From Nibrella saemangeumensis (GTDB lineage: Bacteria; Bacteroidota; Bacteroidia; Cytophagales; Spirosomataceae): a DNA stretch of 64,000 nucleotides. Location of the stretch: NCBI RefSeq assembly GCF_039541915.1, contig NZ_BAABHD010000002.1:62001-126000 (forward strand), written 5' to 3'. The notes under the pieces were generated by a model. The model worked only from the letters and a program-made list of their open reading frames with translations, made no database searches and had not been told where the DNA came from. Position numbers and translations under genes: made by a program. Of the stretch, positions 17,863 through 26,581 are shown piece by piece (the stretch's first letter is position 1; each line of letters begins with the position of its first letter).

Positions 17863-19032
17863 TTACCTCTCCCCCAGTACAGCTTCTGTATCTTCACCCA
17901 GGCGCGGGGCCGGCCAGGCTGGCTGAGCGGGTGTAGCCGAAAACTTTAGTGGAACGCCAATACCTGACAGCAGCCCTGCGTTCGGGTGCTCCTGCGCCAT
18001 CACCATATTCCGGGCTTGTAGGTGCGGATCACTGGCCAGTTCATCAATGTCATAAACGGGTGAAATCAGCAAGTCATGCTCCTGTCCGAGTTGCACCCAG
18101 TCGGCCCGGTCTTTTTCCAGAAACAAAGCCTGAAGCTGCTGACACTGCTGAGCCAACGCGGTTGTACCCTGAGGTAAGGCAAAGGGTACCCAGTCGGGCC
18201 GGTTAACCAGGGCACAGAACTTCTGCCAGAACTTAGGCTCCAGCGTTCCTAATGCAACATAGCCACCGTCGCGGCAGCGGTATACATTGTAATTGGGCAA
18301 TCCTCCCGACAGCGGCATGGTGCCCCGTGGCAGGGGTGTTCCTGTACCGGCATACTCCGCAAACGCTACCGCCAGCAGCGGCATCACGGCATCCGTCATA
18401 GACACATCCACGTGCTGGCCCTCACCGGTGCGTTGCCGGGCCTGAAGTGCAGCCAGGGTGGCTATTACACTCATATAAGAGCCGCCGGCAATGTCGGCCA
18501 ATTGCACCCCCGGAATGACAGGCGGTCCTGTTGCCTTACCCGTCAGGCTCAGAACGCCGGATAAAGCCAGGTAATTCAGATCATGCCCGGCCAGGTGCGC
18601 ATAGGGGCCTGTTTGGCCAAAGCCCGTAACGGATACATAAATGATCTGCGGGTTCAAGACACGGGCCGCTTCATAGCCAATGCCCAGTGTATCCAGAAAT
18701 CCGGGGCGGAATTGCTCAACGACGACATCGGCCGTTTGGACAAGCTCCAGAAACCGTTTTTGGCCTTCTGGCGTCTGATAATCCAGCAGCACGCTCCGCT
18801 TAGAGCGGTTATACGACAGGTAATGAACTGACTCCCCATTCCGGTGGGGCGGAAACACCCGGACATAATCCGGTGAATCAGATCGTTCAATTTTAATAAC
18901 TTCGGCTCCCATATCAGCCATGAGCATGGTTCCGAGCGGACCAGGCAGCAAACGGGTCAGGTCGAGAATGCGCAGGCCAACAAGCGGTCCGGTGGTGGGT
19001 TTACGGTCAGGATTAGTCATAGCAGTTGACAT
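17863..19032 (-). CDS. Class III CoA-transferase family, alpha-methylacyl-CoA racemase-like
   Basis: 389 residues from the ATG at 19032 (MSTAMTNPDR); an upstream in-frame start would add 35 residues unlike the family. The CaiB/BaiF fold is clear (LDLTRLLPGPLGTMLMADMG, then GAEVIKIE, then PGFLDTLGIGY). The catalytic set is that of alpha-methylacyl-CoA racemases: His150 in AGHDLNYLALSG, Asp180 in QLADIAGG and Glu265 in GTLEPKFW. Formyl-CoA transferases have a different Asp. The enzyme would epimerise 2-methylacyl-CoA in branched-chain lipid metabolism. The acyl-CoA dehydrogenase 1.3 kb away fits that role. Confidence 0.88.
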   Translation of the reverse strand: MSTAMTNPDRKPTTGPLVGLRILDLTRLLPGPLGTMLMADMGAEVIKIERSDSPDYVRVFPPHRNGESVHYLSYNRSKRSVLLDYQTPEGQKRFLELVQTADVVVEQFRPGFLDTLGIGYEAARVLNPQIIYVSVTGFGQTGPYAHLAGHDLNYLALSGVLSLTGKATGPPVIPGVQLADIAGGSYMSVIATLAALQARQRTGEGQHVDVSMTDAVMPLLAVAFAEYAGTGTPLPRGTMPLSGGLPNYNVYRCRDGGYVALGTLEPKFWQKFCALVNRPDWVPFALPQGTTALAQQCQQLQALFLEKDRADWVQLGQEHDLLISPVYDIDELASDPHLQARNMVMAQEHPNAGLLSGIGVPLKFSATPAQPAWPAPRLGEDTEAVLGER

Positions 19033-19216
19033 AGTTTTGTAAATTAGAGATCCCGTCCCATACCACCAAATCAGGTAACAATCGATGTTTTCCACAATTT
19101 CATAACCTCTCTTGTGGAAAACTATCGGTTTTGGCATCTTACCTGTGAATAGCCTTGAAAGGCCGGACGCAATCAGTCGTTATATATAAAGACACAGTTA
19201 CTTCTGCTGCAGAACT

Positions 19217-19825
19217 ATGTTTTTTAAGCGGTTCCGAAAACATCAGCCAACCACCGATGCCGAGTTTGTTGCGGCCTATCAGGCTACGGGCGATCTCGAA
19301 CTGCTGGGGGCCTTGTATGAGCGCCATATGGAACTGGTTTATGCGGTATGCTTTAAGTACCTGCGTGACGAAGAAGAAAGCAAAGATGCGGTCATGCAAT
19401 TGTTTGAGCAATTGGTTATCGACCTGCGCCGGCATGAGGTGCAACACTTCCGGAGCTGGCTGCATAGCATAGCCCGCAATTACTGCCTGATGCAGCTCCG
19501 GAGCCGACGGGTACAGGTTGAGGAGTCTATCATGGCCCGGCAGCGGCCGGAGTATGAAGCAGACGACGATCTGCCGGCCGACGCCCTACAGGTGATTACC
19601 GATGACGACGATGCCCTGGACCTAGAGCACAACCTGAACCGCATGGATGGCTGTTTGAGCGTACTGCCACCGGAGCAAAAGCGTTGTATTGAGTTATTTT
19701 ATCTGGAACAGAAAAGTTACGCCGACGTAGCCGACCAAACCGGCTATGACCTGAAACAGGTGAAGAGTTACCTGCAGAATGGACGCCGTAACCTGAAAAT
19801 ATGCATGGAAAAACACCATGATTAA
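19217..19825 (+). CDS. ECF-type RNA polymerase sigma factor
   Basis: 202 residues. Region 2 spans about residues 20-95 (LYERHMELVYAVCFKYL, DEEESKDAVMQLFEQL, FRSWLHSIARNYCLMQLRSR) and region 4 spans about 140-195 with the helix-turn-helix KSYADVADQTGYDLKQVKSYLQNGRRNLK. No ECF extension domain is present; an acidic linker (EADDDLP...DDDDALDLEH) joins the two regions. It overlaps the next gene by 8 bp, so the pair is translationally coupled. It would direct RNA polymerase to a small stress or envelope regulon. The -35/-10 targets cannot be told from this window. Confidence 0.93.
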   Translation: MFFKRFRKHQPTTDAEFVAAYQATGDLELLGALYERHMELVYAVCFKYLRDEEESKDAVMQLFEQLVIDLRRHEVQHFRSWLHSIARNYCLMQLRSRRVQVEESIMARQRPEYEADDDLPADALQVITDDDDALDLEHNLNRMDGCLSVLPPEQKRCIELFYLEQKSYADVADQTGYDLKQVKSYLQNGRRNLKICMEKHHD

Positions 19826-20264
19826 GCCTGTACACACCGATCAACTCTCACTCAACGACCTCCAGGCTTACCTGGACGGCCGGCTGAATGATAAAGCCCG
19901 TCACCGGGTGGAGCGGATTCTGCTGGAGCAGCCCTTTTACGCCGATGCCCTTGACGGGCTTAAAGCCCTGCAGCAGAACGGAGCGTCGCTAAACGAGCAA
20001 ACCGCCAGCCTGAGAGCCGCCCTGCAGGAGCGCATCCACGAATCGGCCAGCGAACGCCGGCTGCTCCCGCTTTGGCTGACTGCCGCCACCGCTTGTATCG
20101 TGCTGGTACTCAGCGTAGCCATCTACCTTATCTTCGTTGTCCAACAGCCCGCTCCCAGGCCTGTTCAGCCAAAACAGACCAAAGTGGTTGAGGTAGAGCT
20201 AACGCCATTGGATAGCCTAAAAGGGAAAAAGGATGATAAAGAGAGAAAAAAAGCAGATGAGTGA
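19818..20264 (+). CDS. Putative membrane anti-sigma factor
   Basis: 148 residues. The N-terminal about 75 residues are helical and cytoplasmic (LSLNDLQAYLDGRLNDKARHR and so on), fitting an anti-sigma domain of the RskA/zinc-less type. One membrane helix follows (about 84-104, LPLWLTAATACIVLVLSVAI), then a short periplasmic tail of about 40 residues that ends in a lysine- and glutamate-rich stretch. No Cys/His zinc motif and no FecR domain are present. Overlap with the sigma gene makes the role nearly certain from context, although the protein itself matches no family that I can name. Confidence 0.78.
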   Translation: MIKPVHTDQLSLNDLQAYLDGRLNDKARHRVERILLEQPFYADALDGLKALQQNGASLNEQTASLRAALQERIHESASERRLLPLWLTAATACIVLVLSVAIYLIFVVQQPAPRPVQPKQTKVVEVELTPLDSLKGKKDDKERKKADE

Positions 20265-20293
20265 TGGAGAGAAAGGCTCTTTTCTCGAGTGCT

Positions 20294-21481
20294 CTACTCC
20301 TTTCTCCCCTCATAAACCCCCTTATACGTAACCGCATCCATGACCACCTTTGCGATAATTTCGCGCATGATTTCGGAGGTACCACCGGCAATGGTCCCCA
20401 CACGGGCGTCGCGGTAGGCCCGACAGATGGGGTAGTCCTCGATGTAGCCGTAGCCTCCAAAAAACTGCAGGCACGTATCCACCACCCGTTTCTGCATCTC
20501 GGATGTATGAAGTTTGGCCATGGAACATTCTTTGACCACAACCTCTCCCTGGGTAAACAGCCAGCAGGTGTGGTAAACAAACTGCCGGGCTACCTCTATC
20601 TCCGTGGCAACATCGGCTATTTTGTGCCGTATCGCCTGAAACATCCCGATTTTCCGGCCAAAAGCTTCCCGCTCGTGCAGGTAATTAAGTGTCCATTCCA
20701 GCGCCAGCTCCGCCCCCGAAACGGCCATGACGGCAGCAACCAGCCGCTCCAGCTGCAGGCTCTCCATGAGGTAATAGAAGCCCATGTGCTGCATACCGAT
20801 CAGATTTGTGGCGGGTACCCGTACCTCATCGAAGCGGATCTCGGCGGTGTCGGAGCTATGCCACCCCATTTTATTCAGTTTAGTGCGACTGATGCCGGCG
20901 CTCTCCAGGTCGACTACCATCAGGCTGATGCCGTTTGTGCCAGCTTCGGGTTTGGTTTTTACGGCCAGGGTAATAAAATCGCCGTAGGTACCATTGCTGA
21001 TGAAGGTTTTAGCTCCGCTGATGACATATTCATCGCCGTCCAGCCGGGCCGAAGTCCGGATAGCCGATACATCAGAACCAGTATCGGGCTCTGTAATGCC
21101 GAGGGCCGCTATTTTTTCGCCTTTAATTGCCGGTACCAGGTAACGTTGCTTCAGGTCTGTACTGCCCGCTTTGGCAATGTGGTTGATTGCCATATACTCA
21201 TGCACACTGACGGCGGTCGCGAAACCACCCATTCCGCAACGGGCTAACTCCTCCAGAAAGACCACTGAGAACCAGAAATCAGCTCCGGCACCACCGTATT
21301 CTTCGGAGAAGGGTAGTCCTAAGTAACCCAGGTCGCCCATCCGGCGGAAAATGCTGTGGGGAATGCGCCGTTTGGTCTCCCATTCTTCCGTTTGAGGCAC
21401 TATTTCCTGGTCGATAAACTGCCGGACGCTCTGACGGAATAAGGCATGATCCTCGGTGAAGTATAAGGAAGAACGTTTCAT
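20294..21481 (-). CDS. Acyl-CoA dehydrogenase
   Basis: 395 residues, FAD-dependent oxidation of acyl-CoA to enoyl-CoA in the cytoplasm. The flavin and substrate signature GITEPDTGSDVSAI lies at about 128-141 and the C-terminal FAD motif YGYIEDYPICRAYRDARVG is present. The position that holds the catalytic Glu in short and medium-chain enzymes reads IAGGTSEI, so that Glu is absent; instead Glu245 in SLQLERLVAA fits the catalytic base of isovaleryl-CoA and long-chain dehydrogenases. Branched or long acyl-CoA substrates are therefore more likely. The gene faces the sigma/anti-sigma pair with only about 29 bp between stops. Confidence 0.93.
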   Translation of the reverse strand: MKRSSLYFTEDHALFRQSVRQFIDQEIVPQTEEWETKRRIPHSIFRRMGDLGYLGLPFSEEYGGAGADFWFSVVFLEELARCGMGGFATAVSVHEYMAINHIAKAGSTDLKQRYLVPAIKGEKIAALGITEPDTGSDVSAIRTSARLDGDEYVISGAKTFISNGTYGDFITLAVKTKPEAGTNGISLMVVDLESAGISRTKLNKMGWHSSDTAEIRFDEVRVPATNLIGMQHMGFYYLMESLQLERLVAAVMAVSGAELALEWTLNYLHEREAFGRKIGMFQAIRHKIADVATEIEVARQFVYHTCWLFTQGEVVVKECSMAKLHTSEMQKRVVDTCLQFFGGYGYIEDYPICRAYRDARVGTIAGGTSEIMREIIAKVVMDAVTYKGVYEGRKE

Positions 21482-21551
21482 ATAAAGAAGGAATGCTTTA
21501 GTTTCGCTAAAAAATTACCAATAATCTTAATACCAACGGCTGTTACGCGTT

Positions 21552-21559
21552 TACCTTTG
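21552..21559 (+). promoter_or_regulatory. Candidate -7 box TACCTTTG
   Basis: TACCTTTG matches the Bacteroidota -7 consensus TAnnTTTG exactly and lies 87 bp before the ATG of the outer-membrane protein gene. No good -33 TTTG is seen at the right spacing, so this is weak. Confidence 0.33.
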
Positions 21560-21645
21560 CTTTTCCACCGAGAGCCCAATTGGGCACCTTAAACATTTGC
21601 CAACAGATGCACGTTAACCGGTCATCAACCAATTCTCAATACACC

Positions 21646-22245
21646 ATGCACCTCAACTTTTCTGTCCGACTATTCACACTACTGACGGCCACCATCTTTT
21701 TTTGTCATACGGTCACCTACGCGCAGCAGCGCTGGAGCGCCGGTCCACGCTTAGGGTTGAATTTATCCAAGTTTGTCGGGACAGGTAATGATACCCGGTA
21801 CGCTCCCGGAGCTGTGGTGGGTGGATTTATTATGTACAGCGACATTCGCCATTTCGGCGCATCGCTGGACGTCCTGTATTCACAAAAGGGGGCAAGGCAA
21901 GGCGCACCGGCAACAACGATAGACCGAATTAATTATCTGGAACTTCCGCTGGCATTCCGCTATTTCCTGACGCTCAATGGTGACTTCCGGCCCAATATCT
22001 TTGTCGGCCCATCCCTGGCATTCAATCTGAACAACCAACAGTTCAAGAACTCAGATATTGGATTGTTCGCTGGTCTGCAGTTAAACTGGCGGGCCGGGAA
22101 TCGCCAGCGCTTCCTGATTGACGGCAAGTACACCTACGGTCTGCCAGACATTTACATAGGGCCAGGAAGCAACGTAATCGAGACTCACAACTCTACATTT
22201 ACCCTTACACTAGGCTATAGCTTCGGTATAGGCCGGAATTACTAA
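21646..22245 (+). CDS. Outer-membrane beta-barrel protein (PorT-like family)
   Basis: 199 residues from the ATG at 21646, the only start that gives a signal peptide at the N-terminus (MHLNFSVRLFTLLTATIFF, likely cut before QQRW). The mature part shows alternating hydrophobic strands typical of eight-stranded barrels (PRLGLNLSKFVG, GGFIMYSDIRHFGASLDVLYSQKG, YLELPLAFRYFL, PNIFVGPSLAFNLN, FTLTLGYSFGIGRNY). The end in an aromatic residue (NY) is usual for outer-membrane proteins. It belongs to the broad porin-family/PorT-like group; no specific role can be given. It is followed by a strong terminator. Confidence 0.85.
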   Translation: MHLNFSVRLFTLLTATIFFCHTVTYAQQRWSAGPRLGLNLSKFVGTGNDTRYAPGAVVGGFIMYSDIRHFGASLDVLYSQKGARQGAPATTIDRINYLELPLAFRYFLTLNGDFRPNIFVGPSLAFNLNNQQFKNSDIGLFAGLQLNWRAGNRQRFLIDGKYTYGLPDIYIGPGSNVIETHNSTFTLTLGYSFGIGRNY

Positions 22246-22260
22246 CCTAAACAATATAAC

Positions 22261-22294
22261 AAAAAAGGCATCTGGGTATCTGGATGCCTTTTTT
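22261..22294. terminator. Bidirectional intrinsic terminator
   Basis: A perfect 12-bp stem (AAAAAAGGCATC/GATGCCTTTTTT) with a 10-nt loop lies between the outer-membrane protein gene and the convergent aldo/keto reductase gene. It has the A-run and T-run on both sides needed to stop transcription on both strands. Confidence 0.92.
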
Positions 22295-22304
22295 GTTGTC
22301 TCAC

Positions 22305-23123
22305 TTACAAATAATCCATCGGATCGTCGGCAATGCGGGTATTATCGTGAAAGGTATCCATCAGGTCCATATCCTCCACCGAGATAGCGAAATTCAGAAC
22401 GTCAAAGTTCTCCCGAATGCGATCCTGTTTTACCGATTTGGGAATGGTAACCACACCGTGCTGCAGCGACCACCGCACGAGGAGTTGATACGTTGATTTG
22501 CCATACTTTTCAGCTAAGGCTACCAACCGGGAATCATTACGCTTCAGACCCCGGACCAGGGGCGCGTAACCTTCCGGCTGAATACCTTTCTGCCGGCAAT
22601 AATCCAGCACTTCGGGCAGGTTGCAGTAGGGGCTGAACTCGATCTGGTTCACAGCCGGGACGATCTCCGCCTGGGCCATCAGTTCGTCGAGGTGAGGCTG
22701 GTAGTAGTTGGAGACTCCAATGGCCCGTACCCGCTCGTCGGCGTACAGGCGCTCCAGCGCCCGCCAGGTGTCCAGTCGGGTTTCGCGCACCGGCCAGTGA
22801 ATCAGGTATAGGTCGACATAGTCGGTGCGCAGTTTATCCAGACTTTTGTCGAAGGCCCGGAGCGTGGCCTCGTAGCCCTGATCGGTATTCCAGACTTTAG
22901 TGGTAATAAAGAGTTCCCGGCGCGACAGACCGCTGGCCTGGATGCCGTCGGCGACTTCATGTTCGTTGTAGTAGGCAGCCGCCGTGTCAATCAGCCGGCA
23001 TCCGGCTTCGAGCGCCCACTCAACCGCCTGCTGAACTTCCTGATTGTGGCCGGGAGCATAGACGCCCAGCCCGAGCATGGGCATTTCCACGCCATTGTTG
23101 AGGGTAGTTGTCGGAAACGTCAC
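22305..23123 (-). CDS. Aldo/keto reductase
   Basis: 272-residue NADPH-dependent carbonyl reductase with a TIM-barrel fold. The catalytic tetrad is intact: Asp46 (LIDTAAAYYN), Tyr51, Lys76 (ITTKVW) and His109 (LIHWP). The signature stretches AIGVSNYYQPHLDEL and TIPKSVKQDRIRENFDV (cofactor phosphate site) are present. It looks like the AKR5 group of 2,5-diketo-gluconate-type reductases. It follows the large FG-GAP lipoprotein gene by about 29 bp, so it may share that transcript, but this is not proven. Physiological substrate unknown. Confidence 0.93.
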   Translation of the reverse strand: MTFPTTTLNNGVEMPMLGLGVYAPGHNQEVQQAVEWALEAGCRLIDTAAAYYNEHEVADGIQASGLSRRELFITTKVWNTDQGYEATLRAFDKSLDKLRTDYVDLYLIHWPVRETRLDTWRALERLYADERVRAIGVSNYYQPHLDELMAQAEIVPAVNQIEFSPYCNLPEVLDYCRQKGIQPEGYAPLVRGLKRNDSRLVALAEKYGKSTYQLLVRWSLQHGVVTIPKSVKQDRIRENFDVLNFAISVEDMDLMDTFHDNTRIADDPMDYL

Positions 23124-23152
23124 TTGTATTGATTTAACGTATAGTTGCTGGT

Positions 23153-26100
23153 CTATAAAGCCCTGCCTAGCCGGATTACCCGTACCGGATGCCCGGTACC
23201 AGCAACCAGCAGATACGACTGCGGCCCGGCCTGCACTACTTTAAGGTCACGAACCTCGCCGGTCCAGCCAAAACCAGACTGTGCCGGACTCCGGTACAGG
23301 AATTTTCCATTGCCTTTGTTGAGCAACACTCCCCCCTGATTCGCATCCATATTGCCCATCCGGACCCGGTTGCGTAACTGATTTCCGCCGAGCAGAATAT
23401 CTTTTTTACCGTCCTGATCCACATCCACAGCTGCAACCGCAAATACGGGTGCGGTTTGCGCTTGAATGGGGAGGGCCTCGGCCCGAAACTGCTTCGGCTC
23501 GTTCCAGAAGATCAATGTTCGTAATTCACCTGCCTGCAATTGAAGCATGGGCTGTGGCTCCGCCGGAGAAAAAACGTCGGTCAGATCGGCTTTGGCGTAC
23601 CGAACGTAGTCCGGGTATTTTTTGCGGAGTGGCGTAAACTGGTCCAGCATCTCGTCGCGGGCGTAGAACGGATACAGCTTTCCGGCTTCGGGAACGGCCA
23701 GCACCGGTATAACCTGATCGGCACGGCCACCCGGTATGCCCCATAGCGTGAGCGGCTGGTCGGGGCTGGTTCTGAGTTGCGAGTTAAGGCCCAGATTACC
23801 CGCTATCAGGTCCGGGTCGCCATCGTTATCCAGGTCCTCGGCCAGTAACCGATTCCAGCAGCCGGAGGTGTTGGGTAGTATCCCTGCGGCCTCCTTCAAC
23901 CGGCCATCTGTAAATCGGAATGCCCGTAGCGGACCAAACTCAACGGCCAGTACCAATTCGGGCTGTTTATCCTGATTCAGATCGATCCATACGGCATCGG
24001 TAATCATACCTGCCTTTTGCAGATCCGGCGCTAAGCCATTAGTCTCGTCGGTAAAGACACCTTTTCCGTCGTTCAGCAGCAGTCGACTGCCGGGTGCTTT
24101 GGGATACTGACCGGGTATTACCCGGCCGCCAATAAATACATCGAGGTCACCGTCACCGTCCAGATCCACCGTGCGCACACAGGAGGCACTAAGCCGGACA
24201 TCCGGAAAGCCCGTACTCCGGATGAGCCGACCCTTGCCGTCGTTCAGGTACAGCCGGGTCTGTAGCCGGTCATCCTTGTCTGGTAATTCGTAGCCGGCGC
24301 TGGCGACCAGCAGATCGAGGTCGTCGTCATCATCGGCATCAAACCAGGCTGCATCGGCATCGGCACAGGCTGCGTCGACCTGCAAAGCAGGCTGCGTAGT
24401 AGCAACCCAGCGGCCACCCTGCTGCAAAAAGACCTGACCACTCTGGCCCCGCCCTCCGCCGACGAACAGATCCGTCTGGCCATCGGCGTTTACGTCTGCG
24501 GTTGCCATATGCGGCCCTACAGACGATATGGGGTGTGGCAGCAACGGCTGAATCTTGTAATCGTTCGTAATTGGGGCCTGGTGGGTAAAGGTTAAAAGGC
24601 CGTTCACCGCCTGCCCATACCCGGCTGTTGCAACCGGGTAGCGGTACATCTCGCCCGCATCGCGATAAGACAACGTCAGTTTACCGGCCTGCACCGATTT
24701 CCGCACCACCTGCGAACGACCATCGGCCCAGACAACCCGCACCGAATCGGCTTGTGGCTGGGCTCCCAACCCGAACAGCAGGGGTGTGTACTGGGCCGAC
24801 TGAAACCCCCGCACCGGCGAAAACTCCTGCACCTGCGGCTGGCCCTGGCTGTATACCATCACCCGTGCGCCGATCACCTGCGCCGGCCTGGCGGCTTTCA
24901 ACTCTATCGTGAGGGCGTAATTCTTCACCAGCCGCTCGGCCTGGTTTCGGTAGATACCTGCTTCCGCGTTGGCATTGTTGACGACCAGGTCGGCATCGCC
25001 GTCATTGTCCAGATCGGCGTATACGGCACCATTGGAGCAGGTGGGTTCATTCAGGCCCCAGTCGGCGGTTCGATTGGTAAAGGTGAGATTTTTACTGTTT
25101 GAGTAGATGTAGTTCGGCTCTTTGATGGCGGGCATCTGGGCAATAACCTCCATAGGATCGGCGGGCTGCCCGGTCTGTTGCGCCTTCAACTGCTCATCCA
25201 TGGTGTATTTCAGAAACTGCATATTGGTGTAGTCCCTGACGTAGCCGTTAGTCACAAACAGATCCTTCCAGCCATCATTATCAAAGTCGGCCCACAGACC
25301 CGCCCAACTCCAGTCGGTGTTGGAGATACCCGCGAGTTGACCGATTTCGCTGAAGGTAGGCGTAAGGGAAGTAGTAGCCACTTCAGTACCCGATGCTCCA
25401 TTATTCAGTTGGAGCATATTGCGCATCGTCTGGTGGTGGAAACCGGCCTGGAGCAGTTGTTCGTTCTTGTCGAAATTATCGTCGCCCGAGGTGAGTTTGA
25501 TGCGTTCGTTGTGTTCGGGCAGCATGTCGAGGGTGAGCAGGTCGATCCAGCCGTCGTTGTTGATGTCGGCGGCATCGGAGCCCATGGAGTACAGGGAGGT
25601 ATGGCCCATAGCCTCCCGCACTACCTCGCGGTAAGTGCCGTTCTGCTGGTTCAGGTAGAGGTAATCGTTTTCGTTATAATCGTTGGACACGTACAGGTCC
25701 AGCCAGCCGTCGTTGTTGAAATCCGATACGGCCACGCCCAGCCCGAAGCTGAGGACATTGGCGGTCAGACCGGCTTCTTTGGTCACGTCGGTAAAGTGGG
25801 GGCGTCCGTCGCGGCCGCTGTCGTTGCGGTATAATTTACTGCTGTAGTTGGGGTTATCCTGCGATCGCATATCGGCCAGCAGCCGGCTGAAGCCCGCATA
25901 CTCCTGCACCGAATGGTTGAGCAGAAAAACGTCCAGGTCGCCGTCACGGTCGTAGTCGAAAAACGCGGCCTGGGTAGAGTAGGCCGGGTCATCGAGGCCG
26001 TATTCGGCGGCTTTTTCTGAGAAGGTAAGGTCTTTGTTGTTGATGAACAGCAAATTCCGGCGGAGCTTAGGGTTTTGGGCGGCCGAGCGGCAGACATAGA

Positions 26101-26479
26101 TATCCAGCCAGCCGTCTTCGTTGATGTCGACCAGGCTGACACCCGTATTCCAGCCGTCGGTAGCCTCCACGCCCGCCTTCCGCGTAATATCCTCAAACTC
26201 AAAGTCACCTTTGTTCAGGTACAGCCGGTTCGCCGAGAGGTTACCGGTAAAATATAGATCCACCAGCCCATCGTTGTTGAAGTCGCCGGCCGCTACGCCC
26301 CCGCCATTGTAAAAGTACCCGTATTTAAGGACGTTAAAGTCTGGTGACTCTTCGAGGTTATTGGCAAACCGGATGTTGGTACGGGACGACGGCAGCTTCT
26401 CAAACAGCGTATCGGTCTGCCGGCAGGAGAACAGCAGCCAGACACAACTCAGAACCAGCAGGCGCAACGGGTATTTCAT
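23153..26479 (-). CDS. FG-GAP/VCBS and ASPIC/UnbV repeat lipoprotein
   Basis: 1108 residues from the ATG at 26479 (MKYPLRLLVL); the signal ends in VWLLFSC, giving Cys19 as lipid site. It carries repeated FG-GAP calcium-loop motifs such as GDFNNDGLVDLYF, DINEDGWLDIYV, DYDRDGDLDVFL and DLDNDGDADLVV, which build integrin-alpha-like propellers, plus an ASPIC/UnbV-like domain near the centre (VIGARVMVYSQGQPQVQEFSPVRG then SVRVVWADGRSQ). The protein is a surface-anchored, metal-binding scaffold. Such genes are common beside SusCD pairs in this phylum, here upstream, but their job is unknown. A terminator lies between it and susD, so it is probably transcribed partly on its own. Confidence 0.93.
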   Translation of the reverse strand: MKYPLRLLVLSCVWLLFSCRQTDTLFEKLPSSRTNIRFANNLEESPDFNVLKYGYFYNGGGVAAGDFNNDGLVDLYFTGNLSANRLYLNKGDFEFEDITRKAGVEATDGWNTGVSLVDINEDGWLDIYVCRSAAQNPKLRRNLLFINNKDLTFSEKAAEYGLDDPAYSTQAAFFDYDRDGDLDVFLLNHSVQEYAGFSRLLADMRSQDNPNYSSKLYRNDSGRDGRPHFTDVTKEAGLTANVLSFGLGVAVSDFNNDGWLDLYVSNDYNENDYLYLNQQNGTYREVVREAMGHTSLYSMGSDAADINNDGWIDLLTLDMLPEHNERIKLTSGDDNFDKNEQLLQAGFHHQTMRNMLQLNNGASGTEVATTSLTPTFSEIGQLAGISNTDWSWAGLWADFDNDGWKDLFVTNGYVRDYTNMQFLKYTMDEQLKAQQTGQPADPMEVIAQMPAIKEPNYIYSNSKNLTFTNRTADWGLNEPTCSNGAVYADLDNDGDADLVVNNANAEAGIYRNQAERLVKNYALTIELKAARPAQVIGARVMVYSQGQPQVQEFSPVRGFQSAQYTPLLFGLGAQPQADSVRVVWADGRSQVVRKSVQAGKLTLSYRDAGEMYRYPVATAGYGQAVNGLLTFTHQAPITNDYKIQPLLPHPISSVGPHMATADVNADGQTDLFVGGGRGQSGQVFLQQGGRWVATTQPALQVDAACADADAAWFDADDDDDLDLLVASAGYELPDKDDRLQTRLYLNDGKGRLIRSTGFPDVRLSASCVRTVDLDGDGDLDVFIGGRVIPGQYPKAPGSRLLLNDGKGVFTDETNGLAPDLQKAGMITDAVWIDLNQDKQPELVLAVEFGPLRAFRFTDGRLKEAAGILPNTSGCWNRLLAEDLDNDGDPDLIAGNLGLNSQLRTSPDQPLTLWGIPGGRADQVIPVLAVPEAGKLYPFYARDEMLDQFTPLRKKYPDYVRYAKADLTDVFSPAEPQPMLQLQAGELRTLIFWNEPKQFRAEALPIQAQTAPVFAVAAVDVDQDGKKDILLGGNQLRNRVRMGNMDANQGGVLLNKGNGKFLYRSPAQSGFGWTGEVRDLKVVQAGPQSYLLVAGTGHPVRVIRLGRAL

Positions 26480-26530
26480 GGAATCAGGTAGTCGGAGAAA
26501 TGCAATATACTCAAAAGCCTGGGTTACCAC

Positions 26531-26564
26531 GAAAAACGGGCAGCCTTTCGACTGCCCGTTTTTC
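26531..26564 (-). terminator. Terminator after the SusD-like gene
   Basis: A perfect 13-bp stem (GAAAAACGGGCAG/CTGCCCGTTTTTC) with an 8-nt loop lies 18 bp after the SusD-like stop. On the minus strand it ends in a T-rich arm, so the SusCD transcript should end or be reduced here before the FG-GAP lipoprotein gene. Confidence 0.88.
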
Positions 26565-26581
26565 GGAAATCAGATGGAGAA

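Noticed and set aside
20261..21247. 328-codon plus-strand open frame opposite the acyl-CoA dehydrogenase
   Set aside because: It is the antisense shadow of a well-supported gene with FAD and substrate motifs; its translation is rich in His, Gln and Pro with no family character.
25178..25834. 218-codon open frame opposite the FG-GAP lipoprotein
   Set aside because: Its Val/Asp/Gly bias comes from the repeated Asp/Asn-rich calcium loops on the opposite strand.
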